Shown here: positions 17,186 through 26,471 of the stretch, piece after piece
Position numbering within the stretch: the stretch's first letter is position 1
How the letters are laid out: each line of letters begins with the position of its first letter
Source of the DNA: Lentzea albidocapillata subsp. violacea
GTDB lineage: Bacteria; Actinomycetota; Actinomycetes; Mycobacteriales; Pseudonocardiaceae
Assembly: GCF_900100275.1 (NCBI RefSeq)
Contig: NZ_FNET01000019.1
Location: forward strand, 1 to 64,000
Direction of reading: 5' to 3'
Length of the DNA stretch: 64,000 nucleotides
Notes under the pieces: generated by a model
Database searches by the model: none
Seen by the model: only the letters and a program-made list of their open reading frames with translations
What the model was told of the DNA's origin: nothing
Made by a program: the position numbers and the translations under genes

Positions 17186-18684
17186 CGTGGCCACCACCCG
17201 TCGGGCTGGTCGAGCACGACAGGGTCGAGTCCGGCGGCGGCAAGCTCGTCGAGGGTGTCGGCGCGCAGCGCGCCGGCCACCGGGCGAGCCCGGCAGTCGC
17301 GACCGGGCCGGTAGACCTCGTTGGAGACCACCAGGGGCCCGTCGGCGTCGACGATCTCGCGGACCGACGACACGACCCTGGTGGCCCGGTCGCTGCCACG
17401 GCCCAGGTGCACCACGAAATGCACCGCGCTCGCGACCAGCAGCGCGGTGGCCTCCAGCGACAGCCGCTCGGCGCCTTGCGCGGCGTAGGAGGCCAGGCGG
17501 GTGAAGGCGATGCGGGAGCTGGAGGCGTGCAGCGTGGCCATGGATCCGTCGTTGCCCTGCGACATCGCGTTGCACATCGGGATGACCTCGGGCCCGCGGA
17601 TCTCGCCGACGATGACCCGGTCCGGCGACATCCGCAGGCCCCACCGCACCAACTCGGCCTGGGAGACCGCTCCCTCACCCTCCACGTTCGGCTCGCGTGA
17701 CTGCAGCGCCGTCACATCGGCGTGGATGTTCGGATCACGCTCCAGCCCGAGCTCGAACGCGTCCTCGATGGTGATGATCCGCTCCAGCGGATCCATCTCC
17801 GAGGCCAGCGCCCGCAACATGGTCGTCTTCCCGGCCGCGGCACCGCCGGTGATCAGGATGTTCTTGCGGGCGCGCACGAGCGCGCGCAAGAACTCCCGCA
17901 GACCGGTGTCGATCGTGCCGCGCTCGCGCAGCTGGGGCAGGGTGGCGGTGAGGTAGCCGTGCCGGCGGATCGACAGCGAGGTCACCCCGTCCGCGGTCAA
18001 CCCCATCACCGCGAACAACCGCTCACCACCGGGCAGCTGAAGGTTGACCGCGGGGGAACCGTGATCGAACCGCCGTTCCTGGCTGGACGCCCGCGCGGCG
18101 AGCAGCCGGACCAGATCGGTGAGTTCGTCGTTGGACGCGGCGATCGGCGCGACCGGTTCGCGGCGGCCGTCGGTGTGCTGCACGATCACGCGATCGAAGC
18201 GGTTGGCGTTGATCGTCTCGATCGTCGGGTCGTCCAGCAGCGGCTGCAGGCCCGCCATGCCGAACATCTCGTTGAGCACCTCGACGACCACTTGGCGCTC
18301 GACGTCCGGCGCGACGAGGGGTCGGTTGGCCGTGAGTTCCCGCTCGCTGTGGCGGCGCGCCGCGTCCGCCAGGATCGCCTCGCCCAGCGAGCGGCGGGCC
18401 GACGGGATCATCGCGGCGCCGCTGCGTTTCTCGTGGGCGTCTACCTGGCTGGGCAGTTCGTCGGCCAGGACGACGCGCAAGTGCTGCCGGAGCCCGTCGC
18501 GCGCGGCACGATCGATGTCCTCGCCGGCATCGTCGCGTGGCACGGTGGGCGGACTGCCGCCCGCTGTGGCATTCCACATACCGCCGTAGGTAGGGCTGGT
18601 GCCGGGCTGTTGGGGCGGTGACCACGGCTCCTGGCGGGGCAGCGGCGGCACCGACCTGAGATGCCCGTTCACGGGTTGAGTCAT
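17182..18684 (-). CDS. tadA: TadA/CpaF-type pilus assembly ATPase
   Basis: A 500-residue secretion ATPase powering pilus assembly. Walker A is TGGAAAGKTTM, the Asp box ITIEDAFELGL, Walker B VIVGEIRGPEV and the His box MATLHASSS, all intact and in order. The N-terminal 60 residues are Pro/Gly-rich, followed by the conserved N-terminal domain. The ATG at 18684 has GGAGAGGAG upstream and overlaps the tadZ stop by four bases. Confidence 0.92.
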   Translation of the reverse strand: MTQPVNGHLRSVPPLPRQEPWSPPQQPGTSPTYGGMWNATAGGSPPTVPRDDAGEDIDRAARDGLRQHLRVVLADELPSQVDAHEKRSGAAMIPSARRSLGEAILADAARRHSERELTANRPLVAPDVERQVVVEVLNEMFGMAGLQPLLDDPTIETINANRFDRVIVQHTDGRREPVAPIAASNDELTDLVRLLAARASSQERRFDHGSPAVNLQLPGGERLFAVMGLTADGVTSLSIRRHGYLTATLPQLRERGTIDTGLREFLRALVRARKNILITGGAAAGKTTMLRALASEMDPLERIITIEDAFELGLERDPNIHADVTALQSREPNVEGEGAVSQAELVRWGLRMSPDRVIVGEIRGPEVIPMCNAMSQGNDGSMATLHASSSRIAFTRLASYAAQGAERLSLEATALLVASAVHFVVHLGRGSDRATRVVSSVREIVDADGPLVVSNEVYRPGRDCRARPVAGALRADTLDELAAAGLDPVVLDQPDGWWPR

Positions 18685-19541
18685 GACAAGACTCCTCTCC
18701 AAGAGTGCTCCTGCCTGCCGGACTGGTCGTCTGCGGGAAGCCGTGGTGTGACAGGGAGTTCGTGGGCTGGGCCGGTGCCGTTGACGAGACTGAGGGTGGG
18801 TGCAGCCACGATCCTGGGTGCCAGTTCGGTGGCGACCTTGTGCGCGAACCGGCCCAGCGCGGAATGCGACGGCCGGCTGCGGCGCCACCGCGATCGCGGT
18901 GGCCGTCCACACAGGACAGCGGCACCGTGTGGGTCGTGCGGGATGCGGCCCAGCGGCATCACGCCGAGCTCGCGGCCGACGTCGGTGGTGGCGTAGCCGT
19001 CCCCGACCAGCAGCAGCATCGGCCGGGGTGTCCAGCGCGCGGCTGTGGGCAGTCTGCGGGCCAGGTGCGCGAGATCGTCGGCGTGTGCGCGGGTGAGCAG
19101 CACCAAGGCGTCGGCCTCGCGGACGATGTTCATCGCCGCGGAGGCGTGATCGATCCGGCCGCAGTCGGCGATCACGACGACACCGGGCCTGTGCGCACTG
19201 GCCCGGATGAGACCCGCGCCGGAAGGTGAGTCTGCGGTGAGGGTGAGCAGGGCACCGCGAGTGAGATCTGCGTCCGGCGGCGCGGTGACCGCGAGCAGGC
19301 CTCCTGGTAGCGCTTGGGTGTGCTGCCACAGCAACCCTGGGTCGGCGCTGCCCCGTGCGGCCGCGGCAAGGCTGAGCAGGCCGGGTGAGGAAGGCAGGCG
19401 GAACCGCGTCGCAATGTCGCCTCCGGACGGATCCGCTTCGACGAGCACCGGCTGTGTGGGAGCCGGCCAGCGGGCGGCCAGCGCGACAGAAAAGGTCGTC
19501 ACGCCTGGTGAGCCTTTGAGGCTGACAATGGCGACCAGCAT
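18681..19541 (-). CDS. tadZ: TadZ/CpaE-like MinD-family ATPase
   Basis: A 286-residue ParA/MinD-type protein expected to localise the pilus machine at the membrane. It begins MLVAIVSLKGSPGVTTFS, a deviant Walker A with Val where Lys is usual (KGSPGVTT). VLVEADPSGGD follows as the switch region and VVVIADCGRIDHAS as the Walker B-like strand. The loss of the P-loop lysine may mean weak or no ATP hydrolysis, as in some TadZ proteins. The ATG shares one base with the cpaB stop (TGATG). Confidence 0.82.
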   Translation of the reverse strand: MLVAIVSLKGSPGVTTFSVALAARWPAPTQPVLVEADPSGGDIATRFRLPSSPGLLSLAAAARGSADPGLLWQHTQALPGGLLAVTAPPDADLTRGALLTLTADSPSGAGLIRASAHRPGVVVIADCGRIDHASAAMNIVREADALVLLTRAHADDLAHLARRLPTAARWTPRPMLLLVGDGYATTDVGRELGVMPLGRIPHDPHGAAVLCGRPPRSRWRRSRPSHSALGRFAHKVATELAPRIVAAPTLSLVNGTGPAHELPVTPRLPADDQSGRQEHSWRGVLS

Positions 19542-20248
19542 CACCGGCCACCTCCCGCTACGAGCACGAGTGACAGCTGGCCGACCGGCACCGCGGCGAC
19601 CTGACTGGCCGCGGCTTCGGTGAGTTGCACCGACACCACCGTGACCTGCTCGTGGGGCGGCGTCGCCACGCTCGTCACCACACCCGGCCACGTGCCGGTG
19701 CCCTCCGCGGAGGGAATGCGCGGCACGGGTCCGCTCGTGCCACTGGACACGATCACCACGGTCACCCGTGCTCCCGATCCGACCTCGGTGGGGAACTGGC
19801 CGGACTTCAGCGCCAAGGACACGATCGCCTGTCCCGCCACGGGAACCGCGGAGGAGTCCATCGCGTCCGGGGTGAGCAAGGCACCCGCGGGCAGGCTCAC
19901 CGACATGGTCTTGCCCACCACGCCGGCCGCCTGCCCGGCGTCCACGACCAGCACGCCCGCGTCGACCGCGACCTTGACGCGCCGCAAATCCTGCGCCACC
20001 AACACATGCCCGACCGTCACCTCGCGGGCGAGCGCCAGCACCGGCCGCTGATCGTCGGTGGCGAGCGAGATCCACAGGAACGCTCCCGCGCACAGACCTG
20101 GGAGCAACAAGCCGAGCACCAGGTAGGGACGGTTTCGTCGCCTGCCGCGCAAGCGTGAGACGTTGCGCTGCTTGCCGCTCATCCACAGTCCATTGTCTGA
20201 TGTGGATTGACTCGTGACGGCGTGGCTGTCGGTGACGAAGGTGCTCAT
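19541..20248 (-). CDS. CpaB/RcpC-like SAF-domain pilus protein
   Basis: A 235-residue protein with one membrane helix (about residues 35-57, LVLGLLLPGLCAGAF) and a SAF domain (about 65-125, REVTVGHVLVAQDLRRVKV). A CpaB-type beta-rich C-terminus ends LVLVAGGGR. The ATG at 20248 is chosen over an upstream TTG because GGAGG lies just before it. CpaB proteins act in the periplasmic or wall-side part of the Tad apparatus. Confidence 0.82.
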   Translation of the reverse strand: MSTFVTDSHAVTSQSTSDNGLWMSGKQRNVSRLRGRRRNRPYLVLGLLLPGLCAGAFLWISLATDDQRPVLALAREVTVGHVLVAQDLRRVKVAVDAGVLVVDAGQAAGVVGKTMSVSLPAGALLTPDAMDSSAVPVAGQAIVSLALKSGQFPTEVGSGARVTVVIVSSGTSGPVPRIPSAEGTGTWPGVVTSVATPPHEQVTVVSVQLTEAAASQVAAVPVGQLSLVLVAGGGR

Positions 20249-20334
20249 GTCGCCCTCCAAAAGGCATGGGAGTAGTGCGCCGCGTCGCGAATGAGCATCA
20301 GCGAGCGGTTGAGGGAAGGTGGTTCAGTTGAAGG

Positions 20335-21195
20335 TCAGCGGGACCCGTTGTTCAGGGCGTGTGACTCAGCGACTCGGAACGTCGTGGAGTTCGTGGTGGT
20401 CAGGTCCGGGAACGTGCCGCTCTGGCCGGCGCCGGACCAGGTGACGGTCCAGTGCACGGTGGCGGACACGGCGAACGCCTGTCCTGGCTCACGAGAGGAG
20501 GAGCGGCGATAGGTGTGCCCGCAGTCCGGTGAGCTCGCTTTCGGGTCGGCATCGGCCTGATACCGGGTACCTGGCCCGGTACACGTCACGATGGTGCCGT
20601 CACCCATTGACCAGCTGACCGTCACCGGCGTCGCGGTCGCGGTCACCAATACACCCGGCACCGATGCGGTTGCGGCCGAATCCGTCCACCCCGCGGACAG
20701 CCACAGCCACGTGGGCAAGTGCACCAGCTGCGTCCCAGACGGACTGGCCGTAATGGCCGGAGCAGGCAACTGCAACTGCTTGCGCGCCATCTGCGCGACC
20801 TGCTCCGGACTCAACGTCGGCGGCGTGCCCGCACCTGAAGGAACCCACACCGGGCCGTGCGAGTCAGGATCCTTGCCGTCGGGACTGCACAACACCATGA
20901 ACCAGCCGCCTGGCTCCGGCGAAGGCCCGCTCGGCGCGGGATAGTCCACCGGCACGTACCGACAGCCGAACTCGCTGTCAGCGGCACCGCTGTCGTCGTG
21001 TATCCCGGTCGTGGGCTTGCCGTTGGCGGTCGGCCGGTCCGGCCGAGTGCCGGCAGTGAGCTGGCACGCGGGTGAAGGCGTCTGGCCGCAGTTGACGTCA
21101 CCGAAGATGTTGTCCGCCCGTACAGGCGGGGCTGCGAGCGCTGCTCCTATGAGTGCGGCGGACACGAGGGCCGCGACGTATCTGATGGTCAGCAT
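20335..21195 (-). CDS. Secreted PKD-like protein of the Tad operon
   Basis: A 286-residue protein with a clean signal peptide (cleavage near residue 27, ALAAPPVRA). A segment with PDGKDPDSHGPVWVPSG follows, then a PKD-like half (about 175-270) with VSWSMGDGTIVTCTGPG and CGHTYRRSS. No catalytic motif is seen. The start overlaps the stop of the upstream lipoprotein gene by seven bases, so it is probably translated as part of the operon. It may be an extracellular accessory of the pilus (inference). Confidence 0.7.
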   Translation of the reverse strand: MLTIRYVAALVSAALIGAALAAPPVRADNIFGDVNCGQTPSPACQLTAGTRPDRPTANGKPTTGIHDDSGAADSEFGCRYVPVDYPAPSGPSPEPGGWFMVLCSPDGKDPDSHGPVWVPSGAGTPPTLSPEQVAQMARKQLQLPAPAITASPSGTQLVHLPTWLWLSAGWTDSAATASVPGVLVTATATPVTVSWSMGDGTIVTCTGPGTRYQADADPKASSPDCGHTYRRSSSREPGQAFAVSATVHWTVTWSGAGQSGTFPDLTTTNSTTFRVAESHALNNGSR

Positions 21196-21737
21196 GACCC
21201 CACCTCATGGACACCGAAGTCGGAGACCTTCCACGATCCGTCCGCTTGTTTCTCCACTACAGCGTTAATGAGATGACGGCCACCCGGCTTGTCGTCGGCC
21301 AGCTGGCCATTGTCGGCTCGGTACTTCAGCGCGTTCGAAGAGTCACCGCAGTCCGTGACGACGATCTTTCGCGGATCACCCTCACGATCCACAGTGGACA
21401 CAGACGGTCGAAGGACCGGCTCGCCTTTGGTGACAAGACCTTTGTAGTTGTCGCCGTAGAGACTCTGGGAGAGCTTGTCCAAGGCGATGCCTGTCGCGTG
21501 CTGGCGCAAGCGGGGAGATTGCCAGTCCGAGGTCTTGCCAGCGGTGGCGAAGTCACCCCACATCCCTTCGTATGCGGCAGTGGCCTTGTCGCGAGCGACG
21601 TCGGCTGACGAAGCTGTGGAGGATGGCGGCAGGGCTGGTGCGGGCGTACTGGTCGTCGTGGCGACCGGTGCGCCGTTACATGCACTGAGCATGATCACCA
21701 TGCCTGCTACGACCAGGGGCATCTTCGTAAGGTTCAC
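21189..21737 (-). CDS. Putative lipoprotein of the Tad operon
   Basis: A 182-residue product from a GTG at 21737, with GGAGG six bases upstream. Residues 1-21 form a lipoprotein signal with lipobox LSAC. A Thr/Ser/Pro-rich spacer leads into a globular domain (about 45-180). That domain resembles the helical-strand ‘nuclear transport factor 2-like’ accessory proteins often found in Tad loci; this is a loose resemblance only. Confidence 0.65.
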   Translation of the reverse strand: MNLTKMPLVVAGMVIMLSACNGAPVATTTSTPAPALPPSSTASSADVARDKATAAYEGMWGDFATAGKTSDWQSPRLRQHATGIALDKLSQSLYGDNYKGLVTKGEPVLRPSVSTVDREGDPRKIVVTDCGDSSNALKYRADNGQLADDKPGGRHLINAVVEKQADGSWKVSDFGVHEVGSC

Positions 21738-21930
21738 CGCGGCCTCCAACCGGGAATGTGAACAGTGGTGCCGAGGTGGACCCCGAAGGGGGGATGGGGT
21801 CCACCTCGACCGGCGCGCCCGGCGTGAAGCCGGTGTCCGGGCGCAAGTCGTCGGCGAGAGCGTCGAGCACAATGAGGGCGAACAGCGCGATCACGCGCCG
21901 CAGCGTCGCCAGTGGTCCGCCCAGAATCAC
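21676..21930 (-). CDS. Small membrane-associated hypothetical protein
   Basis: An 84-residue frame starting at a GTG after AGAAGAAGG. A hydrophobic stretch (RRVIALFALIVLDALA) near the start is followed by an acidic, Pro-rich tail. It lies between the prepilin peptidase and lipoprotein genes in the same direction but overlaps the lipoprotein by 62 bases. It could instead be untranslated leader. Confidence 0.35.
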   Translation of the reverse strand: MILGGPLATLRRVIALFALIVLDALADDLRPDTGFTPGAPVEVDPIPPSGSTSAPLFTFPVGGRGEPYEDAPGRSRHGDHAQCM

Positions 21931-21974
21931 GGGGGCCTTCTTCTCTGAACGGCAGGCACATCAGGAGGCCTCCG

Positions 21975-22619
21975 CTACATCAGCAGGATCGTGCAGACCG
22001 GTGCGAAGACCAGCGCTGGTCCGAGGGGAATCTGCAGTCCTTGCCAGTAGGCCCTTCTCGCGCGCAGCACACCGAAGGTGACCGCGCCGAGTGCGAGCGC
22101 CAAGCCGAGCCCGATGGCCACGTGCGACCAGCTGAACCAGCCGAGGAAGAACGCGACTGTGGTGGACAGGGTGACGTCGCCGGCGCCCCAGCCCTCCGGT
22201 GACACCAACGCCATCGTCACCGTGACCGCGAAGACCGCCGCAAGAGCACCGCCGGCCCGCAGCACGCGTCCGGCACCGTCGTGCTGGACAAACGCAGCGA
22301 GACCGAGCTGGATGGCGCCACCAGCGAGCAGCGTGCCGACCAGGATCTGGGGAAGCCGGTGACACGCCCAGTCGATCGACGCGAGCAGCAAGCCCATGAT
22401 CGCAAGCCACGAGACCGCGCCCGCTGCTGCTGGCCGCCGCTCGGCCACCTCGACCAGCACGAGGCTCAGCAGCGCGCTTGCCGCGAGCATCGCCGCCCAT
22501 TCGCTTCGGACAGCTGAACTCCACGACAGCGGTTCGCGCAGCGCCACGCGACGGCCAACAACGGTGACGACGGGGCCCGCAACCGCGCCGAGAAGGCCAT
22601 AGGTCAGCCAGAGCGACAT
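21975..22619 (-). CDS. Prepilin peptidase (TadV/A24-type)
   Basis: A 214-residue, multi-pass membrane aspartic protease that would process the pilins of this locus. The two catalytic aspartates are visible: SIDWACHRLP (about residue 82) and GWGAGDVTLS (about residue 147), the latter being the GxGD motif. Six or so hydrophobic helices cover most of the chain. The ATG at 22619 has GGGAGG upstream; a longer frame reaching 22754 is Arg-rich and unlikely. It is the first gene of the Tad transcription unit. Confidence 0.85.
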   Translation of the reverse strand: MSLWLTYGLLGAVAGPVVTVVGRRVALREPLSWSSAVRSEWAAMLAASALLSLVLVEVAERRPAAAGAVSWLAIMGLLLASIDWACHRLPQILVGTLLAGGAIQLGLAAFVQHDGAGRVLRAGGALAAVFAVTVTMALVSPEGWGAGDVTLSTTVAFFLGWFSWSHVAIGLGLALALGAVTFGVLRARRAYWQGLQIPLGPALVFAPVCTILLM

Positions 22620-22850
22620 TGCGCCTCCCGTGACGAGCGCAGAATGCGAATTCGTTTCGGATGAGCGACGAAAGTTGTCGTTCGACCGGGTGACTTCGTA
22701 CGCGTGGTTGCGTGGAATACGTGACGAAGCAACGAGTCGTCTGCATACCCTCACCTCCTCGGACCTGCTGTTTCCACTGCTTGTGGTCAGTTGACAACGT
22801 TCAGTGTTGGCAGGTTCAAGGGGGAACCGCTAGGGGGGAGCTGTATCGCG

Positions 22851-25142
22851 ATGAACAAGAGACAGAAGACAGCTATCCACACGACCGGGGGGTCGAAGAA
22901 TGAACATATCCAAACGAATTGCCAGACGTTCGGTCGGCGAATGCGCGAGTTGCGGGATGCGCAGAAAAAGTCACTGACCCTGCTCAGTGCTGAGTCCAGC
23001 GTGAGCCGGGGCTATCTCAGCAACCTCGAACACGACCGCAGCGTGCCCAGCCCCGAGGTCGCCGCGGCGATCGACGACGCGCTCGGCGCCAGCGGTCGGC
23101 TCGCTGAGCTTGTCGTGCCCAAGCCCCGTTCCAGGGCGACGCGCGAGCGCGTGCGCCCCGCCCAGCTTCCGGCGGCGGTACGCGGCTTCGTAGCGCGCCG
23201 GCAGGTGCTCGAGGAGGCCGAGGCAGCCTTGGCCGTGCACGAGGGCGTGATCGCCATCGACGGCCCGGCCGGCGTGGGCAAGACCGCGTTCACGGTCACC
23301 TGGGCGCACGAGATCGCCGCGGACTTCCCGGACGGTGTGCTGTTCACCGACCTGCGCGGCTACGCCGCCGGCCCGCCCGAAGACCCCTCGGTCGTACTCG
23401 GCGCGTTCCTGCTCTCACTCGGTGCTACCCCGTCGGAGATCCCCAGCGACCTCGGCGGGCGGGCGGCCCTGTACCGCACCCTGCTGGAGGGCACCCGCAC
23501 CTTGGTGGTGCTGGACAACGCGTTCGACGACGAGCAGATCCGCCCGCTGTTGCCAGGCTCGGCAACGTCCCTCGCGTTGATCACCAGCCGCAGCCGCATG
23601 TCGGGTGCGGTCGTGCACCAAGGCGCGGTCCGCCTCACCGTCCAGCCGATGAGCGCCAGCGAAGCGCACGAGCTGCTCAGGTCGGTGGTCGGGCCGCGGC
23701 TTGACGTCGACCCTGCCGCGGCGCGGGCTATCGCCGACCGGGCAGGGCGACTACCGCTCGCCTTGCGCATCGCGGCGGAACGCGTCAACTTGAGGCGCAA
23801 TACGCCGCTGAGTGCGCTGGCGGACGAGCTCACGCGGCGTCAGCCGCTCGATGTGTTCGCTGTCGATGACACCCTCGCAGTGCGGACGGTGCTGTCCTAC
23901 TCCCACGACGCTCTACCCGAGAAGATGGCGACCACGTTCCGGCTGCTGGGGCTGCATCCCGGTGGGCCGATCCGTATCGAGGCCGCCGCGGCGCTCACCG
24001 AACTCCCGCCGGAATTCGCGCTGGGCCACCTATCCGCTCTGGCCAGCGTGCACCTGGTCGAGCTGACCGCCAAGGACCAGTTCGTGATGCACGACCTCGT
24101 CCACTCCTACGCCCAGGAACTCGCCCTGGAGCACAATCCGCACGAAGCCAACGTCGCCGCGCTCGAGCGGCTCATCGACTCCTACCTGCGCGCTGGGGCG
24201 GCGGCGACACGGCTGCTTTGGCCTTCGCGGCCCCGGCGTCCACCAGACCTGCCCAATCACAATCTGACAACGTTGACATTCCGTCGGTCTGCGGACGCCA
24301 TCCGCTGGTTCGAGGAGGAGCTGCGGTTGCTCGTCCGGCTGGTCCGGTGCGGAGCGCGGTGGAACATCACCTCTGTGGCCTACCTGCCGGTGGTGATCAA
24401 CGAGATGCTCTTCCACCGCCGCGCCTGGTCCTGGTGGGTGCCCGCGCTCAAGGACGCACTCGCCATGGCGCGCCGGGGCGGGCACCGTGACGCTGAGGCG
24501 TGGATGCTGGAAACGCTGGCCGATGCCGGCATCGACGCGGGCGACGCCGCCTCGTCGATCGGGCTCTACCAGGAGGCGATGAGCATCCGCGCCGAGCTGG
24601 ACGACCGCAGCGGCATCGCCGCCTGCCACGTCGGCCTCGGACGGGCCTACTGCCAGCTCGGCGACTACGACACCGCGATCGCGCACTGCGAAACCGCCCG
24701 CCAGGTCAGCGACGACGCGGGCGACAGCTGGGAGCACGCGGTGGCGACCGCGCACCTCGCGATGGCACGGGCTGCCCTCGGCGCCACCACCGACGCGCGC
24801 GAGCTACTCGAGCTTGTCAGGAAGAGCCTCGACGAGACCGAAGACTTCATGTCGTCGGGATGCGCATCGACCCTGCTCGCCGGCCTGGCCGAGTCGACGA
24901 CCGAGTACGACCTCGCCCTGCGGCACCTCGACGACGCGCTGGCCACTTTCCACTACGTCGGCGACGTGTGGAGTCAGGCCCACGTCCACAGTCGCATCGG
25001 CGACCTACAGGCCGAGCGCGGCAATCAGCACGCCGCCCACAAAGCGTGGTCTGCCGCCGCGGAGCTGCTCAACGGCAACATCGAGCCCACCGCGACGCGA
25101 CTACGCCAGCAGATGATCAACAGCTTGAAGGAGGACCAGTAG
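22851..25142 (+). CDS. XRE/NB-ARC/TPR regulator
   Basis: This 763-residue STAND-type protein has an XRE helix-turn-helix (about 26-85, with RGYLSNLEHDRS). An NB-ARC ATPase follows: P-loop DGPAGVGKT at about 137-145, Walker B-like TLVVLDNAFDD, and RLPLALRIAAERV. C-terminal TPR-like repeats lie at about 540-740. It would be a switch in which ATP and a TPR-sensed partner control DNA binding. The ATG at 22851 is preceded by GGGGGAG. It diverges from the Tad operon across a 231-base gap and its stop overlaps the next gene by one base. Its target is unknown; the FAD enzyme and the Tad operon are both candidates. Confidence 0.85.
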   Translation: MNKRQKTAIHTTGGSKNEHIQTNCQTFGRRMRELRDAQKKSLTLLSAESSVSRGYLSNLEHDRSVPSPEVAAAIDDALGASGRLAELVVPKPRSRATRERVRPAQLPAAVRGFVARRQVLEEAEAALAVHEGVIAIDGPAGVGKTAFTVTWAHEIAADFPDGVLFTDLRGYAAGPPEDPSVVLGAFLLSLGATPSEIPSDLGGRAALYRTLLEGTRTLVVLDNAFDDEQIRPLLPGSATSLALITSRSRMSGAVVHQGAVRLTVQPMSASEAHELLRSVVGPRLDVDPAAARAIADRAGRLPLALRIAAERVNLRRNTPLSALADELTRRQPLDVFAVDDTLAVRTVLSYSHDALPEKMATTFRLLGLHPGGPIRIEAAAALTELPPEFALGHLSALASVHLVELTAKDQFVMHDLVHSYAQELALEHNPHEANVAALERLIDSYLRAGAAATRLLWPSRPRRPPDLPNHNLTTLTFRRSADAIRWFEEELRLLVRLVRCGARWNITSVAYLPVVINEMLFHRRAWSWWVPALKDALAMARRGGHRDAEAWMLETLADAGIDAGDAASSIGLYQEAMSIRAELDDRSGIAACHVGLGRAYCQLGDYDTAIAHCETARQVSDDAGDSWEHAVATAHLAMARAALGATTDARELLELVRKSLDETEDFMSSGCASTLLAGLAESTTEYDLALRHLDDALATFHYVGDVWSQAHVHSRIGDLQAERGNQHAAHKAWSAAAELLNGNIEPTATRLRQQMINSLKEDQ

Positions 25143-26362
25143 TGGCCCCAGCGTTTGCGGCCCTTCCCGAACTGGCCGGCACGCTCGACACCGACCAGGA
25201 CGCGCTGCGCTGGGCAGCGCACGACTACGGCGGCACAGTCCAGCACCTACCCGCAGCGGTGCTGCGCCCCGCCTCCGCAGCCGACATCAGCATCGTGGTC
25301 CGGTGCGCCCGCGAGCACGGCCTGCAGGTCGTGCCCCGCGGGCAGGGCCACTCCACCAGCGGCCAGGCTCAGGCGCCAGGTGGCGTGGTGGTCGACATGA
25401 ACCAGCTCAACCGCGTTCACGACGTCCGTCCCGACCGCGTGGTCGTCGACGCGGGTGCGCGGTGGAGCGATCTGCTCCGAGCGACCCTGCCTCACGGACT
25501 GACCCCTCCAGTGCTCACCGACTACCTTGAACTGACCGTCGGCGGCACCCTGTCGGTCGGCGGCCTCGGCGGCGCGAGCCACCACCACGGCGCACAGACC
25601 GACAACCTCCTCAGTCTCGACGTCGTGACGCCCAGCGGCGACATCGTCACCTGTGGCCCAGACGACAACCGGGAAGTGTTCGACGCGGTGCGCGCCGGCC
25701 GGGGCCGCAGCGGCATCATCACCCGCGCCACCCTGCGCCTTGTGCCCGCTCCGGACACCGTGACATGGCACAAACTCCACTACGACACCGTCGACCAGCT
25801 CGTCGCCCGCCAGCGGCACCTCATCACCACCGGCGCCTTCGACTACGTCGAAGGACAGCTCAAGCTCCGTGACGGGCAGCGTGTCGCCGAGCTGGAAGCG
25901 GTCACGTTCACCGGCGTCTCCGCAGGCCACGGCCGACTCGACAGTCTCGGCTTCCGCGACGCCGACACCCGGACCGCGAGCTACTGGGACTTCGTCAACC
26001 GGCTCGCCGACGGCGAACCCCTCCTGCGCAACGCCGGGCTGTGGGAGTCGCCGCACCCGTGGTGCAACCTGCTCGTGCCGAACACAGCCGCGGAAGAACT
26101 GCTGCGCCACAACGAAAATGACCTCGGCGCCGACCTGTACAGCGACTTCGGCCTTGTCCTCGCCTATCCGCTGCGCACCGATCGCATCACCACACCGCGG
26201 CTCATGCTGCCCGACGACGACATCGTCTTCCTTGTCGCGGCGCTGCGCTACGCACCAGCGGGCGCACCTCAGGTCGTGGCCGCGATGCAGGCAGCAAACG
26301 ATGTCCTCGTCACCAAGACTCTCCAGGCGGGTGGGCGGCTCTATCTCGATCCGCTGCCGTAG
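25142..26362 (+). CDS. FAD-linked oxidase, C-terminally short
   Basis: A 406-residue PCMH-type flavoprotein starting at a GTG that shares one base with the upstream stop, after AAGGAGG. VPRGQGHSTSGQ carries the His (about residue 70) that binds FAD covalently in cytokinin dehydrogenase-like enzymes, and TVGGTLSVGGLGG is the second FAD motif. The substrate domain follows, but the chain stops at GGRLYLDPLP. Relatives usually continue for some 60-80 residues with a YP...W..HFG-type end, so this may be truncated. The substrate is unknown. Confidence 0.8.
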   Translation: MAPAFAALPELAGTLDTDQDALRWAAHDYGGTVQHLPAAVLRPASAADISIVVRCAREHGLQVVPRGQGHSTSGQAQAPGGVVVDMNQLNRVHDVRPDRVVVDAGARWSDLLRATLPHGLTPPVLTDYLELTVGGTLSVGGLGGASHHHGAQTDNLLSLDVVTPSGDIVTCGPDDNREVFDAVRAGRGRSGIITRATLRLVPAPDTVTWHKLHYDTVDQLVARQRHLITTGAFDYVEGQLKLRDGQRVAELEAVTFTGVSAGHGRLDSLGFRDADTRTASYWDFVNRLADGEPLLRNAGLWESPHPWCNLLVPNTAAEELLRHNENDLGADLYSDFGLVLAYPLRTDRITTPRLMLPDDDIVFLVAALRYAPAGAPQVVAAMQAANDVLVTKTLQAGGRLYLDPLP

Positions 26363-26365
26363 ACC

Positions 26366-26400
26366 GTCTTCTGTCTCGCGTTCACCGCGATACAGAAGAC
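26366..26400 (+). terminator. Strong hairpin terminator after the FAD oxidase
   Basis: GTCTTCTGTCTCGCG pairs with CGCGATACAGAAGAC around a short loop, giving a 15-base stem with one mismatch, starting four bases after the stop. No clear T-run follows. Confidence 0.75.
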
Positions 26401-26471
26401 ACCTTGTCAGTCTGTTGTGGACTCTTCAAGACTGAAGTGCACCAGGAACTTCAGCGAAAGAGGCCCTTCTG

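Noticed and set aside
22791-22850. Upstream start of the NB-ARC regulator and a TTGACA box at 22791
   Set aside because: The ATG at 22851 has the better ribosome site, and no convincing -10 box follows the TTGACA.
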